A DNA stretch of 64,000 nt from Rhodococcus maanshanensis NBRC 100610 (GCF_001894865.1 NZ_BCXA01000029.1:1-64000), one strand, 5' to 3'; counted from the first letter of the stretch, positions 1 through 8,460 are shown. A program made the numbers and translations. Notes: a model not told the origin generated them from the sequence alone.

Positions 1-16
1 CCTAGGCCGCTCCGCG

Positions 17-64
17 GCCCGTGCGCGGTTGACGGGTGCAGGGACTCGTCAACCGCGCACGGGC
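17..64. terminator. 17-bp perfect stem-loop
   Basis: Arms at 17-33 and 48-64 are perfectly complementary over 17 bp around a 14-nt loop. It lies just before the TetR gene and probably terminates a gene left of the window. A role as a regulator site is possible but its arms are longer than usual operators. No T-run follows, as is common in high-GC actinobacteria. Confidence 0.6.
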
Positions 65-88
65 GGCGCAGCCGCCTACGCTGTGCTC

Positions 89-763
89 ATGCCCGACGAC
101 ACAGACCGGTTCCGTCTCCACGTGGTGTCGGAGGCGTTGCGGCTCTTCTCCGAGAAGGGCTACGAGGCGACCAGTGTGGACGAGATAGCCGAGGCGGCCG
201 GCATCTCGCGTCGCACCTTCTTCCGGCAGTTCCGCTCCAAGGAAGACGTGGTGTTCGCCGACCACGAGATCCTGCTGGCCCAGGCGCAGGAATACCTCGC
301 CGCCGACCATGACGATCCGTGGGACGCGGTCTGCGACGCCGCGATGATCGTCTTCGAGCGGTTCTCGCAGTGGAACGACATGGCCACCCGGCGCTACGCG
401 GTGGTGCACGAGGTGCCCGCGCTGCGGGACCGGGAGATCGTGACCGGATTCCGGTACGAGCGACTGTTCGTCGACTACCTGCGTCGCGCGTTGCCCGGTG
501 AGCCGGACCTGTCGATGGTGCAGTTCTCCGCGTCGGTGACCGCCACCCACAACTACCTGCTGCGCCGGATGGTCCGCGACGGAGCCGAGGCCACCTCCGA
601 GGACCTGCGCGCGGCATTGGCCGACATCCGGCGGGGTGTCGGCAGGCGCGACGCCCCGGCCGCCGACGGGGACGGCGAGATGGTGGTGGCGGTGTTCCCG
701 CGCGGCACCGCGCCGCGCCGGGTGGCGGAGCTGCTGCGTCGCAGGCTCGAGGAGGACGAGTAG
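89..763 (+). CDS. TetR-family transcriptional regulator
   Basis: A 224-aa one-domain DNA-binding repressor. The N-terminal helix-turn-helix lies at about residues 28-48 (TSVDEIAEAAGISRRTFFRQF region), followed by an all-helical ligand-binding domain typical of TetR proteins. The ATG at 89 is chosen because it leaves the usual short lead before the HTH; a GTG at 83 and a longer frame from 29 are alternatives. It is followed by an acyl-CoA dehydrogenase in the same direction, and near-palindromic GGCACT boxes lie on both sides of the intervening promoter. This suggests it controls that gene and perhaps itself in response to an acyl-CoA. The ligand is inferred, not seen. Confidence 0.9.
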   Translation: MPDDTDRFRLHVVSEALRLFSEKGYEATSVDEIAEAAGISRRTFFRQFRSKEDVVFADHEILLAQAQEYLAADHDDPWDAVCDAAMIVFERFSQWNDMATRRYAVVHEVPALRDREIVTGFRYERLFVDYLRRALPGEPDLSMVQFSASVTATHNYLLRRMVRDGAEATSEDLRAALADIRRGVGRRDAPAADGDGEMVVAVFPRGTAPRRVAELLRRRLEEDE

Positions 764-767
764 GGGT

Positions 768-780
768 GGCACTCGGTGCC
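768..780. promoter_or_regulatory. candidate TetR operator 1
   Basis: GGCACTCGGTGCC has 5-bp inverted arms (GGCAC/GTGCC). It starts 5 bp after the TetR stop codon and resembles the site at 841-853. Confidence 0.4.
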
Positions 781-823
781 GCAGTGTGGCACGTCTTACC
801 GGCGACTCGTCGGGAGTGTGCGG

Positions 824-829
824 TATGAT
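824..829 (+). promoter_or_regulatory. candidate -10 box for the acyl-CoA dehydrogenase gene
   Basis: TATGAT matches a sigma-A -10 element. The transcription start would fall near 836, just before the operator-like palindrome at 841-853. No good -35 is seen. Confidence 0.45.
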
Positions 830-840
830 GGCCCGTGAAT

Positions 841-853
841 GGCACTGAGTGCC
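841..853. promoter_or_regulatory. candidate TetR operator 2
   Basis: GGCACTGAGTGCC is a perfect 6-bp inverted repeat around one central base. It sits between the likely transcription start and the dehydrogenase RBS, where a bound repressor would block transcription. Confidence 0.45.
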
Positions 854-884
854 GCGCCCCGAGACGTCTACGAGGAGCAACCAG

Positions 885-2045
885 ATGGCTGGCAACCCCG
901 ACTTCGACCTGTTCAAGCTCGCCGACGAGCACGATGAGCTGCGGGCAGCGATCCGCGCGCTGTCGGAGAAGGAGATCGCGCCCTACGCAAAGGATGTCGA
1001 CGAGAACTCCCGGTTCCCCGAGGAGGCTCTCAAGGCGCTCGTCAACTCGGGCTTCAACGCGATCCACGTCCCCGAGGCCTACGACGGCCAGGGCGCCGAT
1101 TCCGTGGCCACCTGCATCGTGATCGAGGAGGTGGCCCGCGTCTGCGGTTCGTCCTCGCTGATCCCCGCCGTGAACAAGCTCGGCACCATGGGCCTGATCC
1201 TCAACGGCTCGGAGGAGCTCAAGCAGCAGGTGCTCCCGTCGCTCGCCGCGGGCGAGGCGATGGCCTCCTATGCGCTCTCCGAGCGCGAGGCGGGCTCCGA
1301 CGCCGCCAGCATGCGCACCCGCGCCAAGGCCGAGGGTGACGACTGGATCCTCAACGGCTCCAAGTGCTGGATCACCAACGGCGGCAAGTCGACCTGGTAC
1401 ACCGTCATGGCCGTGACCGACCCCGACAAGGGCGCCAACGGCATCTCCTCCTTCATGGTCCACAAGGACGACGAGGGCTTCGTCGTCGGCCCGAAGGAGA
1501 AGAAGCTCGGCATCAAGGGTTCGCCCACCGCCGAGCTGTACTTCGAGAACTGCCGCATCCCCGGCGACCGCATCATCGGCGAGCCCGGCACCGGCTTCAA
1601 GACCGCGCTGCAGACCCTCGACCACACCCGCCCGACCATCGGCGCCCAGGCCGTCGGCCTTGCGCAGGGCGCGCTCGACGCGGCCCTGGCCTACACCAAG
1701 GACCGCAAGCAGTTCGGCAAGTCGATCTCCGACTTCCAGGCCGTGCAGTTCATGCTCGCCGACATGGCGATGAAGGTCGAGGCCGCTCGCCTGATGGTGT
1801 ATACCTCCGCCGCCCGCGCCGAGCGCGGCGAGAAGAACCTCGGCTTCATCTCCGCGGCGGCCAAGTGCTTCGCCTCGGACGTCGCGATGGAGGTGACCAC
1901 CGACGCCGTGCAGCTGTTCGGTGGCGCCGGTTACACCACCGACTTCCCGGTCGAGCGGATGATGCGCGACGCCAAGATCACCCAGATCTACGAGGGCACC
2001 AACCAGATTCAGCGTGTCGTGATGTCGCGCGCGCTGCTCAAGTGA
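885..2045 (+). CDS. fadE25: acyl-CoA dehydrogenase, FadE25-like
   Basis: FAD-dependent acyl-CoA dehydrogenase, 386 aa, catalysing the first oxidation step of fatty acyl-CoA or branched acyl-CoA breakdown in the cytoplasm. Family marks are the FAD/substrate motif YALSEREAGSDAAS from about residue 129, WITNGG near 162, and YEGTNQIQR near 369, which carries the expected catalytic Glu. The ATG at 885 has AGGAG seven bases upstream, which decides it over in-frame upstream codons. Length is normal for the family. It corresponds by synteny to mycobacterial fadE25, but the exact chain-length preference cannot be read. A strong stem-loop follows at 2062-2097. Confidence 0.93.
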   Translation: MAGNPDFDLFKLADEHDELRAAIRALSEKEIAPYAKDVDENSRFPEEALKALVNSGFNAIHVPEAYDGQGADSVATCIVIEEVARVCGSSSLIPAVNKLGTMGLILNGSEELKQQVLPSLAAGEAMASYALSEREAGSDAASMRTRAKAEGDDWILNGSKCWITNGGKSTWYTVMAVTDPDKGANGISSFMVHKDDEGFVVGPKEKKLGIKGSPTAELYFENCRIPGDRIIGEPGTGFKTALQTLDHTRPTIGAQAVGLAQGALDAALAYTKDRKQFGKSISDFQAVQFMLADMAMKVEAARLMVYTSAARAERGEKNLGFISAAAKCFASDVAMEVTTDAVQLFGGAGYTTDFPVERMMRDAKITQIYEGTNQIQRVVMSRALLK

Positions 2046-2061
2046 GCTGACGTATGAGTCG

Positions 2062-2097
2062 ACCTGTGGCCGGTGAGCGAGCTCACCGGCCACAGGT
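2062..2097 (+). terminator. 17-bp hairpin after the dehydrogenase
   Basis: Perfect 17-bp arms (2062-2078 and 2081-2097) around a 2-nt spacer, between the dehydrogenase stop and the histidine kinase start. It separates the two transcription units. Confidence 0.75.
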
Positions 2098-2113
2098 GTT
2101 TACGCTGGGGTCC

Positions 2114-3304
2114 ATGCCCCGATTCCCGCTGAGCGAGCGCTGGTACCGCTGGAGCGCCGATCACGCCGTCGGGATCGACCGCACCGTCGCGGCGTTCTTC
2201 GCGCTCATCGGTCTGGCGGCGTCGGTCGGCCTGGGGCCCGTCGATGTGGTGATCGCGTTGGGACTCACGGTGCCCCTGGCCTGGCGCCGCCTCCGGCCGG
2301 TCGCGGCCGCCGCGGCGGTGGCGTTCTTCTCGGTGGCGTATCTGATCGTCTCGGGTGATCAGACCAATCTCGTCATGCCCGGCATCTGCGTGCCGATCGC
2401 GCTGTACGCGCTCGCGGCATACGGACCGAGGTGGGCGAGCGGCTGGGGCCTGGCCGCGGCCATCGTCGGTGTGACCGTGGCCGGCTTCCGGTATTTCGGC
2501 GGCGAGCAGTCCACGTGGCAGGCCCACGCGTTCCTGATCGCGTTCCTGATCGTGTACATCACCGCGGTGTGGGCGTTCGGCGACCTGCGCCGGGTGCGCA
2601 ACCAGGAGCTCGAGGGACTCACCGAGCGGGCCCGGCTGCTCGAACTGGAGCGGGCGCAGGAGGCGGAGATCGCCGCCATCAACGAGCGCACCCGGATCGC
2701 GCGGGAGATGCACGACATCGTGGCGCACTCGCTGACCGTCGTGATCGCGCAGGCCGACGGCGGTCGGTACAGCGCGGCCGCCGACCCCGCAGCTGCGGTC
2801 ACGGCGCTGGAGACCATCTCCCAGACCGGGCGGCAGGCGCTGACGGACATGCGTGCGTTGCTGTCCGTGCTGCGCGAGGACCGGCCGCGTGAATATTCCT
2901 CGACCCCAGGGGTTTCCGATATCGACACGCTGATCGAGGAGGTCCGCAAGGGTGGCCTCGGCGTACAGCTCACCACCGACGGCGAGCGGCGCGTGCTGTC
3001 CACGGGCGCCGAGCTGACGGCGTACCGGATCGTGCAGGAATCGCTGACCAACGTGCTCAAGCACGCGGGACCCGCGGCCAGTGTCGAGGTCACCGAGCGC
3101 TGGACCGACGAGGCACTGGAACTGACGGTCGTCGACGACGGCAGGGGAGCGTCCGGCGCCCTGGTCGCACCGTCCGCGGGCGGGCAGGGTGTGCTCGGGA
3201 TGCGCGAACGGGCAGAGTTGTACGGCGGCAGCTTCGAGGCCGGACCCGCCCCTGGAGGCGGTTACCGGGTGCACACCGTGCTGCCCTATTCGAGAGGTGA
3301 ATGA
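2114..3304 (+). CDS. NarL/DesK-type sensor histidine kinase
   Basis: A 396-aa membrane sensor kinase. The N-terminal half holds about five hydrophobic segments (around residues 20-150) ending at AVWAFGDLRR. The HisKA_3 dimerisation domain follows with the phospho-acceptor His near residue 200 (REMHDIVAHSL), then a HATPase_c domain with an N-box (SLTNVLKHA) and VVDDGRG near 340. No extracellular domain is evident, so it probably senses a membrane-borne signal. The ATG at 2114 places the protein just after the preceding terminator. One base separates its stop from the start of the cognate response regulator, so they form one operon. The stimulus and targets cannot be inferred. Confidence 0.9.
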   Translation: MPRFPLSERWYRWSADHAVGIDRTVAAFFALIGLAASVGLGPVDVVIALGLTVPLAWRRLRPVAAAAAVAFFSVAYLIVSGDQTNLVMPGICVPIALYALAAYGPRWASGWGLAAAIVGVTVAGFRYFGGEQSTWQAHAFLIAFLIVYITAVWAFGDLRRVRNQELEGLTERARLLELERAQEAEIAAINERTRIAREMHDIVAHSLTVVIAQADGGRYSAAADPAAAVTALETISQTGRQALTDMRALLSVLREDRPREYSSTPGVSDIDTLIEEVRKGGLGVQLTTDGERRVLSTGAELTAYRIVQESLTNVLKHAGPAASVEVTERWTDEALELTVVDDGRGASGALVAPSAGGQGVLGMRERAELYGGSFEAGPAPGGGYRVHTVLPYSRGE

Positions 3305-3305
3305 C

Positions 3306-4001
3306 ATGTCCGATGCCGCAACGGGTCCGATCCGAATCGCGATCGTCGACGATCAGCAGCTGGTCCGCGCCGGGTTCCGGATGGTGATCGATTCCCAGCC
3401 CGACATGAGCGTCGAGGTCGAGGCCTCGGACGGTGAGCAGGCGCTGCGCGAGCTCGCGCGGGTTCCGGTCGACGTGGTCCTGATGGACGTGCAGATGCCG
3501 AACCTGGACGGCATCGAGGCCACCCGTCGCCTGACCGCGCTCGAGCACTCGCCGAAGGTGGTGGTGCTCACCACCTTCGACAACGACGAGTACGTGGTGG
3601 CCGCGATCTCCGCGGGTGCCAGCGGCTTCCTGCTCAAGGATGCGCAACCGGAGGACCTGCTCGCCGCGCTGCGAACCGTGTACCGAGGCGACGCGGTGAT
3701 CGCCGCGCGGTCGACCCGTCGGCTGCTCCAGCACGTGGGTCCGATGCTGGCAGGCACGTCAACGGTCGAGCGCCCCCAGCTGCCCGAGGACCTGACGCCA
3801 AGGGAGGTGGAGGTGCTCGAGGCGATGGCGCACGGATTGTCGAACACCGAGATCGCGACGAAGTTCTTCGTCTCAGAGGCGACCGTGAAGACGCACGTGG
3901 GACGCGTGCTGGCGAAGACGGGGTCGCGGGACCGGGTGCAGGCGGTGGTGTTCGCGTACCAGACCGGGCTGGTGCAGCCGGAGGATCTGCTCGGCGGGTA
4001 G
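3306..4001 (+). CDS. NarL/LuxR-type response regulator
   Basis: A 231-aa two-domain regulator partnered with the upstream kinase. The receiver domain has the acidic pair D15/D16, phospho-acceptor D61 (LMDVQMPNLDG) and the conserved Lys in FLLKDAQ. The C-terminal LuxR-type HTH (about residues 165-225) contains LTPREVEVLEAMAHGLSNTEI and the recognition helix EATVKTHVGRVL. The ATG at 3306 follows the kinase stop by one base, with GAGAGGTGA upstream acting as RBS. Targets are unknown; no palindrome for this regulator was identified in the window. Confidence 0.93.
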   Translation: MSDAATGPIRIAIVDDQQLVRAGFRMVIDSQPDMSVEVEASDGEQALRELARVPVDVVLMDVQMPNLDGIEATRRLTALEHSPKVVVLTTFDNDEYVVAAISAGASGFLLKDAQPEDLLAALRTVYRGDAVIAARSTRRLLQHVGPMLAGTSTVERPQLPEDLTPREVEVLEAMAHGLSNTEIATKFFVSEATVKTHVGRVLAKTGSRDRVQAVVFAYQTGLVQPEDLLGG

Positions 4002-4014
4002 CCCGGAGTCACGT

Positions 4015-4066
4015 CACAGTCTGTGAGTGAAATGCGCGAAACCTCGCGAAACGCGCACAGAGTGTG
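4015..4066. repeat. left 52-nt repeat flanking the DUF559 gene
   Basis: The unit starts with CACAGTCTGTG and ends with CACAGAGTGTG, with AATGCGCGAAA inside. The reverse complement of 5025-5076 aligns to it over the same 52 nt, with matching ends and the same central 11-mer. It lies 103 bp before the gene. Confidence 0.6.
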
Positions 4067-4079
4067 GGCTCGGTCCGGG

Positions 4080-4107
4080 TTGTCCACACCCGGGACTGCA
4101 TCCACAG
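4080..4107 (+). promoter_or_regulatory. paired TCCACA motifs before the DUF559 gene
   Basis: TTGTCCACA (4080-4088), identical to the actinobacterial DnaA-box consensus, is followed by TCCACAGG 12 bp later (4100-4107). They lie 60-90 bp before the gene start. Function unknown; they could be a regulator site. Confidence 0.3.
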
Positions 4108-4169
4108 GCCGTGGCATTCGCCCAGGGCGCCGCTGATGGACATCCCACACAGGGCGCGAAGGTCGTGCC

Positions 4170-5021
4170 ATGAACCCCTTCGGAGTACGGACCCGAGTCG
4201 AACTGCTCGAGGCGGGTGTCGCGAGCAGCACCATCCACGACCGGTGCCGCAGCGGCCGGTACACGCGGCTGGCGCCGGGCATCTACTGCATCTGTGAACC
4301 CACCCCGCACGCACTGTGCTCGGCGGCGGTCCTGTGGCAACCGACCGCGGTGCTGAGCCACCGCACGGCTGCCTGGATCTGGAACATGCTTCCGGCTCCC
4401 AGCATCATCGAAGTCTCCGTGCCCGCCCATGTCAGCGTCCGACCACCGAGTTGGCTTCGGCTATACCGTCGAGCGGTCGCGGCCGAGAACGTCACGTCGG
4501 CATGGTCGATGCCGACGGTGGATCCCGAACGCGCCATGCTGGATTCGGTGGCGGTGCTGCCGCGACACGAGGCCGACGTCATGGTCGATGGGCACATCCG
4601 GACCAACGTGAACGCAAGAAAGCTGCAGCTGATGTGCGACGAGGACGCCGGACGGGTCGGGGTCCGGGAGCAGCGGAGGCAACTGTATGTGGCCGCCGGC
4701 TGGGCGGCCTCCGAACCGGAGCGGAAGTTCGGCCGCGCGCTCGCCGCGCGTCGTTGCAAGCTGGTGCCGAACCACAGCGTCGGCGCGTACTACTGTGACT
4801 TCGTCGACGAGCGCTCCCGAACGATCGTCGAGATCGATGGCCGCGAGTTCCACAGCGAACCCGAGGTGTTCCGAAAGGATCGGCGCCGCCAGAACTGGCT
4901 CGTTCTCCACGGTTGGCTGGTGTTGCGGTACGCGGCGTATGACGTGTACCAGCACCTGGACGAGATTGCGGATGAGACGGTGCGGGTGGTGAGGAAACGC
5001 AGACGGGCGCGTCCGGACTGA
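4170..5021 (+). CDS. AbiEi-like N-terminus plus DUF559 (Vsr-like endonuclease) protein
   Basis: A 283-aa cytoplasmic protein with no known cellular role. Residues 1-60 look like the winged-helix/AbiEi-type antitoxin N-terminus (LLEAGVASSTIHDRCRSGRY, then LAPGIYCI). The C-terminal 110 residues look like the DUF559/very-short-patch-repair endonuclease fold, with CDFVDE, VEIDGREFH and a basic KDRRRQNW segment ending in VLRYAAYDV. D803-type catalytic acids in that fold plausibly map to CDFVDE and VEIDG. It stands alone between two unrelated operons and is bracketed by inverted 52-nt repeats (4015-4066, 5025-5076), which hints at acquisition as a unit. No toxin partner gene is adjacent. The ATG has GAAGG upstream. 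The domain reading is moderately secure; function is not. Confidence 0.75.
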   Translation: MNPFGVRTRVELLEAGVASSTIHDRCRSGRYTRLAPGIYCICEPTPHALCSAAVLWQPTAVLSHRTAAWIWNMLPAPSIIEVSVPAHVSVRPPSWLRLYRRAVAAENVTSAWSMPTVDPERAMLDSVAVLPRHEADVMVDGHIRTNVNARKLQLMCDEDAGRVGVREQRRQLYVAAGWAASEPERKFGRALAARRCKLVPNHSVGAYYCDFVDERSRTIVEIDGREFHSEPEVFRKDRRRQNWLVLHGWLVLRYAAYDVYQHLDEIADETVRVVRKRRRARPD

Positions 5022-5024
5022 GCG

Positions 5025-5076
5025 CACACTCTGTGTGCAACTCGACAGCTTTCGCGCATTCGAGGGACAGAGTGTG
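5025..5076. repeat. right 52-nt repeat flanking the DUF559 gene (inverted)
   Basis: It begins CACACTCTGTG four bases after the DUF559 stop and ends ACAGAGTGTG. Its reverse complement matches the left unit at both ends and at AATGCGCGAAA, in the same register and with the same 52-nt length. Each unit also has inverted 11-mer ends and could fold on itself, so this copy may double as the gene's terminator. Confidence 0.6.
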
Positions 5077-5179
5077 AGAAGAATCCGGGCCCCGTCCTAC
5101 CCAGGTATGACGACCTCGCCTCGAGGATCCGTCCGCACGCCGACGCGCCGAGACGGCGGTCGTTCGTAGCGTCGAGGAC

Positions 5180-5935
5180 ATGAATGCACCCACCATCACA
5201 CGAACCGCCGCGGTCCGCGCCGTCGGCCTGAGCAAGAGCTACGGCGAGGGAGAGGCGGCCGTGCGCGCCCTCGACGGCGTGCACACCGAGTTCATGGGCG
5301 CGGCCTTCACCGCGATCATGGGACCCTCGGGGTCGGGCAAGTCCACGCTGATGCACTGCCTGGCAGGTCTCGACACGGCGACGTCCGGTCTGGTGTACCT
5401 CGGGGACACCGAGTTGACCGGCCTGAGTGACCGCGAGCTGACCGAATTACGCCGTCACCGAATCGGATTCGTGTTCCAGGCCTTCAACCTCCTGCCGGTG
5501 CTCACCGCGGAGGAGAACATGCTGCTGCCCATGCGTCTGGGCGGGGTGGACCCGGATCCGGAGTGGATGGCGGAGATCGTCGGACGACTGGGGCTCACCG
5601 AACGACTCGGACACCTGCCACACGAGCTCTCCGGCGGCCAGCAGCAGCGCGTCGCGGTCGCAAGGGCCCTGCTGCCCCGGCCCGACGTCATCTTCGCGGA
5701 CGAGCCGACGGGAAACCTCGATTCACGATCGGGCACGGAGGTTCTCGAGTTGCTCCGCTCCAGCGTCCGGGAGTTCGGGCAGACGGTCGTGATGGTCACC
5801 CACGACCCGGTGGCGGCGTCCTATTCGGACCGGGTGGTGCTGATCGCCGACGGGCGGATCGCCGGTGAGATCGACCGCCCCACCACCGATTCGGTGATCG
5901 AGACGATGCGCGAACTCGGGGCGAGGGCATGCTGA
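5180..5935 (+). CDS. ABC transporter ATP-binding protein, MacB/LolD type
   Basis: A 251-aa ATPase that energises the permease encoded next. It shows Walker A GPSGSGKST near residue 48, a Q-loop (FVFQAFNLLPVLTAEENM), the signature LSGGQQQRVAVAR near 150 and Walker B VIFADEPTGNLDS near 171. The QAFNLLP and ADEPTGNLDS patterns are those of the MacB/FtsE/LolD subgroup rather than nutrient importers. Its stop overlaps the permease start by 7 nt (ATGCTGA), so the two are translationally coupled. The substrate is not identifiable; antimicrobial peptide, lipid or lipoprotein export are typical for the class. Confidence 0.92.
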   Translation: MNAPTITRTAAVRAVGLSKSYGEGEAAVRALDGVHTEFMGAAFTAIMGPSGSGKSTLMHCLAGLDTATSGLVYLGDTELTGLSDRELTELRRHRIGFVFQAFNLLPVLTAEENMLLPMRLGGVDPDPEWMAEIVGRLGLTERLGHLPHELSGGQQQRVAVARALLPRPDVIFADEPTGNLDSRSGTEVLELLRSSVREFGQTVVMVTHDPVAASYSDRVVLIADGRIAGEIDRPTTDSVIETMRELGARAC

Positions 5936-8379
5936 GGCTCACCCTCGCGCAGGCGCGCGCGCACTTCGGGCGGTACCTGGCCGCGATGCTCGCGGTGCTG
6001 ATCGCGGTGGCCTTTGTCGTCGCGACCCTCGTGCTCAGTTCGACCGCCACCGCAGGCGTCACCAATTCCCTTGCCGGACAGTATCGGAGCACCGACTTCG
6101 TGGTCTCCGATCTCGGGGACGGTCTGCAAGCCCAGCGGGCGGCGGACGCGGTCCGCTCGGTGCCGGGGGTGCGGGCGGTGACCACCGACATGTCCACCCC
6201 GGTGAAGGTGACGGCGCCGGGTTCGGACAAGTCGTTCGGCGGGGCCACCTCGGTGGCCGCGGATGCGGACCTGCGCTGGCAGAAGCTGGCGGACGGTCGC
6301 TTCCCGAGTGCACCGGGCGAGATCGCGGTCGGCTCGAACTCGGATCTGCCCATCGGAACCCGCGTCGCGGTGACGGCCATGGGCGAGAGCACGGGCCCGG
6401 ATGCCGGCGAGGCCACCGTCGTCGGCACGGTGGACCTCGACGGCACCGCGCAACGTATGGACGGGATCTCGGTCTATGCGACCGCGGCCGACATCGAGGC
6501 ATGGACCGACGGCCAGGCCGCCAGGGAGCTGCGTGTCGCGGGCGGCGACCGCGACGCCGTCGCCGCTGCGCTCCCGCCCGGAGCCACGGTGATCACCGGG
6601 GCCGACAAGGCCGACGAGGTCTCGGCGAGGTTCCTCGGCAGCAGCGACATGCTGCGCAACGTGCTGCTCGCGTTCGGTGCGCTCGCGGTGGTGGTGTCCG
6701 GGCTGGTCATCGCCAACACGTTCGCGGTGCTGCTGGCGGCGCGCACCCAGGAGCTGGCGTTGCTCCGCTGCGTCGGCGCGACGAGCGACCAGATTCGCCG
6801 CAGCGTCCGCATCGAGTCGCTGGTGGTGGGCCTGCTGGCCTCGCTGGCCGGGCTTGCGACGGGCGTGGCCCTTGCCGCGGCCGTGACCCGGGTCGCTGGC
6901 GCGCTCGACGTTCCCATCCCGCTGGACGATCTCGCCGTCTCGCCCACCGCGCTCGCGGTCGGCCTGCTGGTCGGGGTCGTGGTCACCTACCTGGCGGCGG
7001 TCGCTCCGGCGCGGTCGGCCACCGCCGTGTCGCCGCTCGCGGCCCTGACCCCTGCCGAGGCCAAGCCCGAACCGATGGGGGCGTCGCGCTTGCGACGGTT
7101 CGTCGGTGTCGCGGGCCTGGTCGGCGGAGGCGCGGTATTGACCGCCGGTGTGCTGGGAAAGCAGGTGCTGGCGGCGGCAGGCGGTGCGCTGGTCTTCTTC
7201 GTCGCGGTGGTCCTGCTGTGCCGATACATCGTGCCGCCCGCGGTGGCGGCGTTCGGAAAGGTGCTGGGACGTGTGTCGGGTCCGTTGGGGGATCTGGCGG
7301 CGGGAAACGCGGGCCGCAATCCCCGCAGGACCACGGCCACGGCGACGGCGCTGCTGATCGGCGTCTGCGTGACCGCGACGATGATCGTCGGGATCGCGAC
7401 CGTCAAGGCCAGCGCCCCGAGCGCGCTCGACGAGCAGTTCCCCATCGACGTCTCGGTGTCGGGCGAGGCGGGTTCCGCGCTGCCTGCGACGCTGGGCGAG
7501 CGGATCGGCGAGGTGGATCGGGTGACCGCGGTGGCGGCGCTCTCGAGCGGCGACGTGACCACCGGTTCCGGGCAGGAGCTGACCGTGATCGGGGTGGATC
7601 CGGCGGATGCGGCCGCGGCGCTCCGTGTGTCGATCACGCTGCCGCGGCCCGGCCAGATCGCGGTGTCGCCCGAACAGCTCGAGGAGTTGGGGGCGCGCGC
7701 GGGGGAGTCGATCGACGTCCGCGGTGACGGCGCGGTCCGGAGCCTGACGGCGGTGGCCGGAGTGGACGGGCAGCCGCCCCTGATGGTCCGTGCGGACCTG
7801 GCGGCGGTGACGGCGAACGCGGCATCGGATTCGCTGTGGGTCCGATTCGCGGATGATCTCACCGACGACGAGATCGCGACCGTGCAGCGGGAGGTCACCG
7901 CGCTGGCCACCGACAGCGTGCCGACCGCGGAGATCGGCGGGGCGGTGGCCATGCGGGCGGCTCTGAACTCGGTCCTGGACACCATGCTGATGATCGTGGT
8001 GGGGCTGCTGTCGGTGGCGATCCTGATCGCGGTCATCGGGGTCGGCAACACGATGGCGCTGTCGGTGATCGAACGCAGGCGAGAGAGCGGTCTGTTGCGA
8101 TCGATCGGTGTCACCCGCGCGGGACTGCGAACGCTGCTGATCTACGAGGCGGTCCTGGTGTCGGTGGTCGCGTCGGTGCTCGGCGTGGTGCTCGGGCTGG
8201 CCTTCGGGCTGGCGGGTACGGCCTCGGTGTTCGGTGTCGACGACCTGGTGCTGCCCTCGCTGCCGTGGCCGGAGCTGGCGGCCACGGTGTTGGTCGGCGG
8301 GATCGCCGGGGTGATCGCGGCGCTGCTGCCTGCGAGGAGCGCCGCCAGGGTGTCGCCCGTCGAGGCGATGGCGGCCTGA
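5929..8379 (+). CDS. FtsX/MacB-type ABC transporter permease
   Basis: An 816-aa membrane protein with two FtsX domains, as in actinobacterial full-length MacB-like permeases. The first helix is at about residues 12-35. A long extracytoplasmic MacB_PCD-like domain follows to about residue 235, then three helices (about 240-365) and a linker. A further hydrophobic pair surrounds about 390-440, with a second helix-periplasmic-domain module and three final helices (about 685-805). The two FtsX halves carry matching TQELALLRCVGAT and RRRESGLLRSIGVT segments, supporting internal duplication. Overlaps the ATPase gene by 7 nt and is followed by a 20-bp terminator. Substrate unknown. Confidence 0.9.
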   Translation: MLRLTLAQARAHFGRYLAAMLAVLIAVAFVVATLVLSSTATAGVTNSLAGQYRSTDFVVSDLGDGLQAQRAADAVRSVPGVRAVTTDMSTPVKVTAPGSDKSFGGATSVAADADLRWQKLADGRFPSAPGEIAVGSNSDLPIGTRVAVTAMGESTGPDAGEATVVGTVDLDGTAQRMDGISVYATAADIEAWTDGQAARELRVAGGDRDAVAAALPPGATVITGADKADEVSARFLGSSDMLRNVLLAFGALAVVVSGLVIANTFAVLLAARTQELALLRCVGATSDQIRRSVRIESLVVGLLASLAGLATGVALAAAVTRVAGALDVPIPLDDLAVSPTALAVGLLVGVVVTYLAAVAPARSATAVSPLAALTPAEAKPEPMGASRLRRFVGVAGLVGGGAVLTAGVLGKQVLAAAGGALVFFVAVVLLCRYIVPPAVAAFGKVLGRVSGPLGDLAAGNAGRNPRRTTATATALLIGVCVTATMIVGIATVKASAPSALDEQFPIDVSVSGEAGSALPATLGERIGEVDRVTAVAALSSGDVTTGSGQELTVIGVDPADAAAALRVSITLPRPGQIAVSPEQLEELGARAGESIDVRGDGAVRSLTAVAGVDGQPPLMVRADLAAVTANAASDSLWVRFADDLTDDEIATVQREVTALATDSVPTAEIGGAVAMRAALNSVLDTMLMIVVGLLSVAILIAVIGVGNTMALSVIERRRESGLLRSIGVTRAGLRTLLIYEAVLVSVVASVLGVVLGLAFGLAGTASVFGVDDLVLPSLPWPELAATVLVGGIAGVIAALLPARSAARVSPVEAMAA

Positions 8380-8416
8380 CCTGGACGTGTGCCAGCGGGA
8401 GGCGAGTTCGCTGCGA

Positions 8417-8460
8417 CGCGAGGCCCGGGCCGGTCGAGTTCGACCGGCCCGGGCCTCGCG
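8417..8460 (+). terminator. 20-bp hairpin after the ABC operon
   Basis: Perfect 20-bp arms (8417-8436 and 8441-8460) around an AGTT loop, 37 bp after the permease stop. Confidence 0.8.

Noticed and set aside
87-2093. 668-codon minus-strand frame over TetR and the dehydrogenase
   Set aside because: It is the shadow of two well-supported plus-strand genes and has no recognisable motif.
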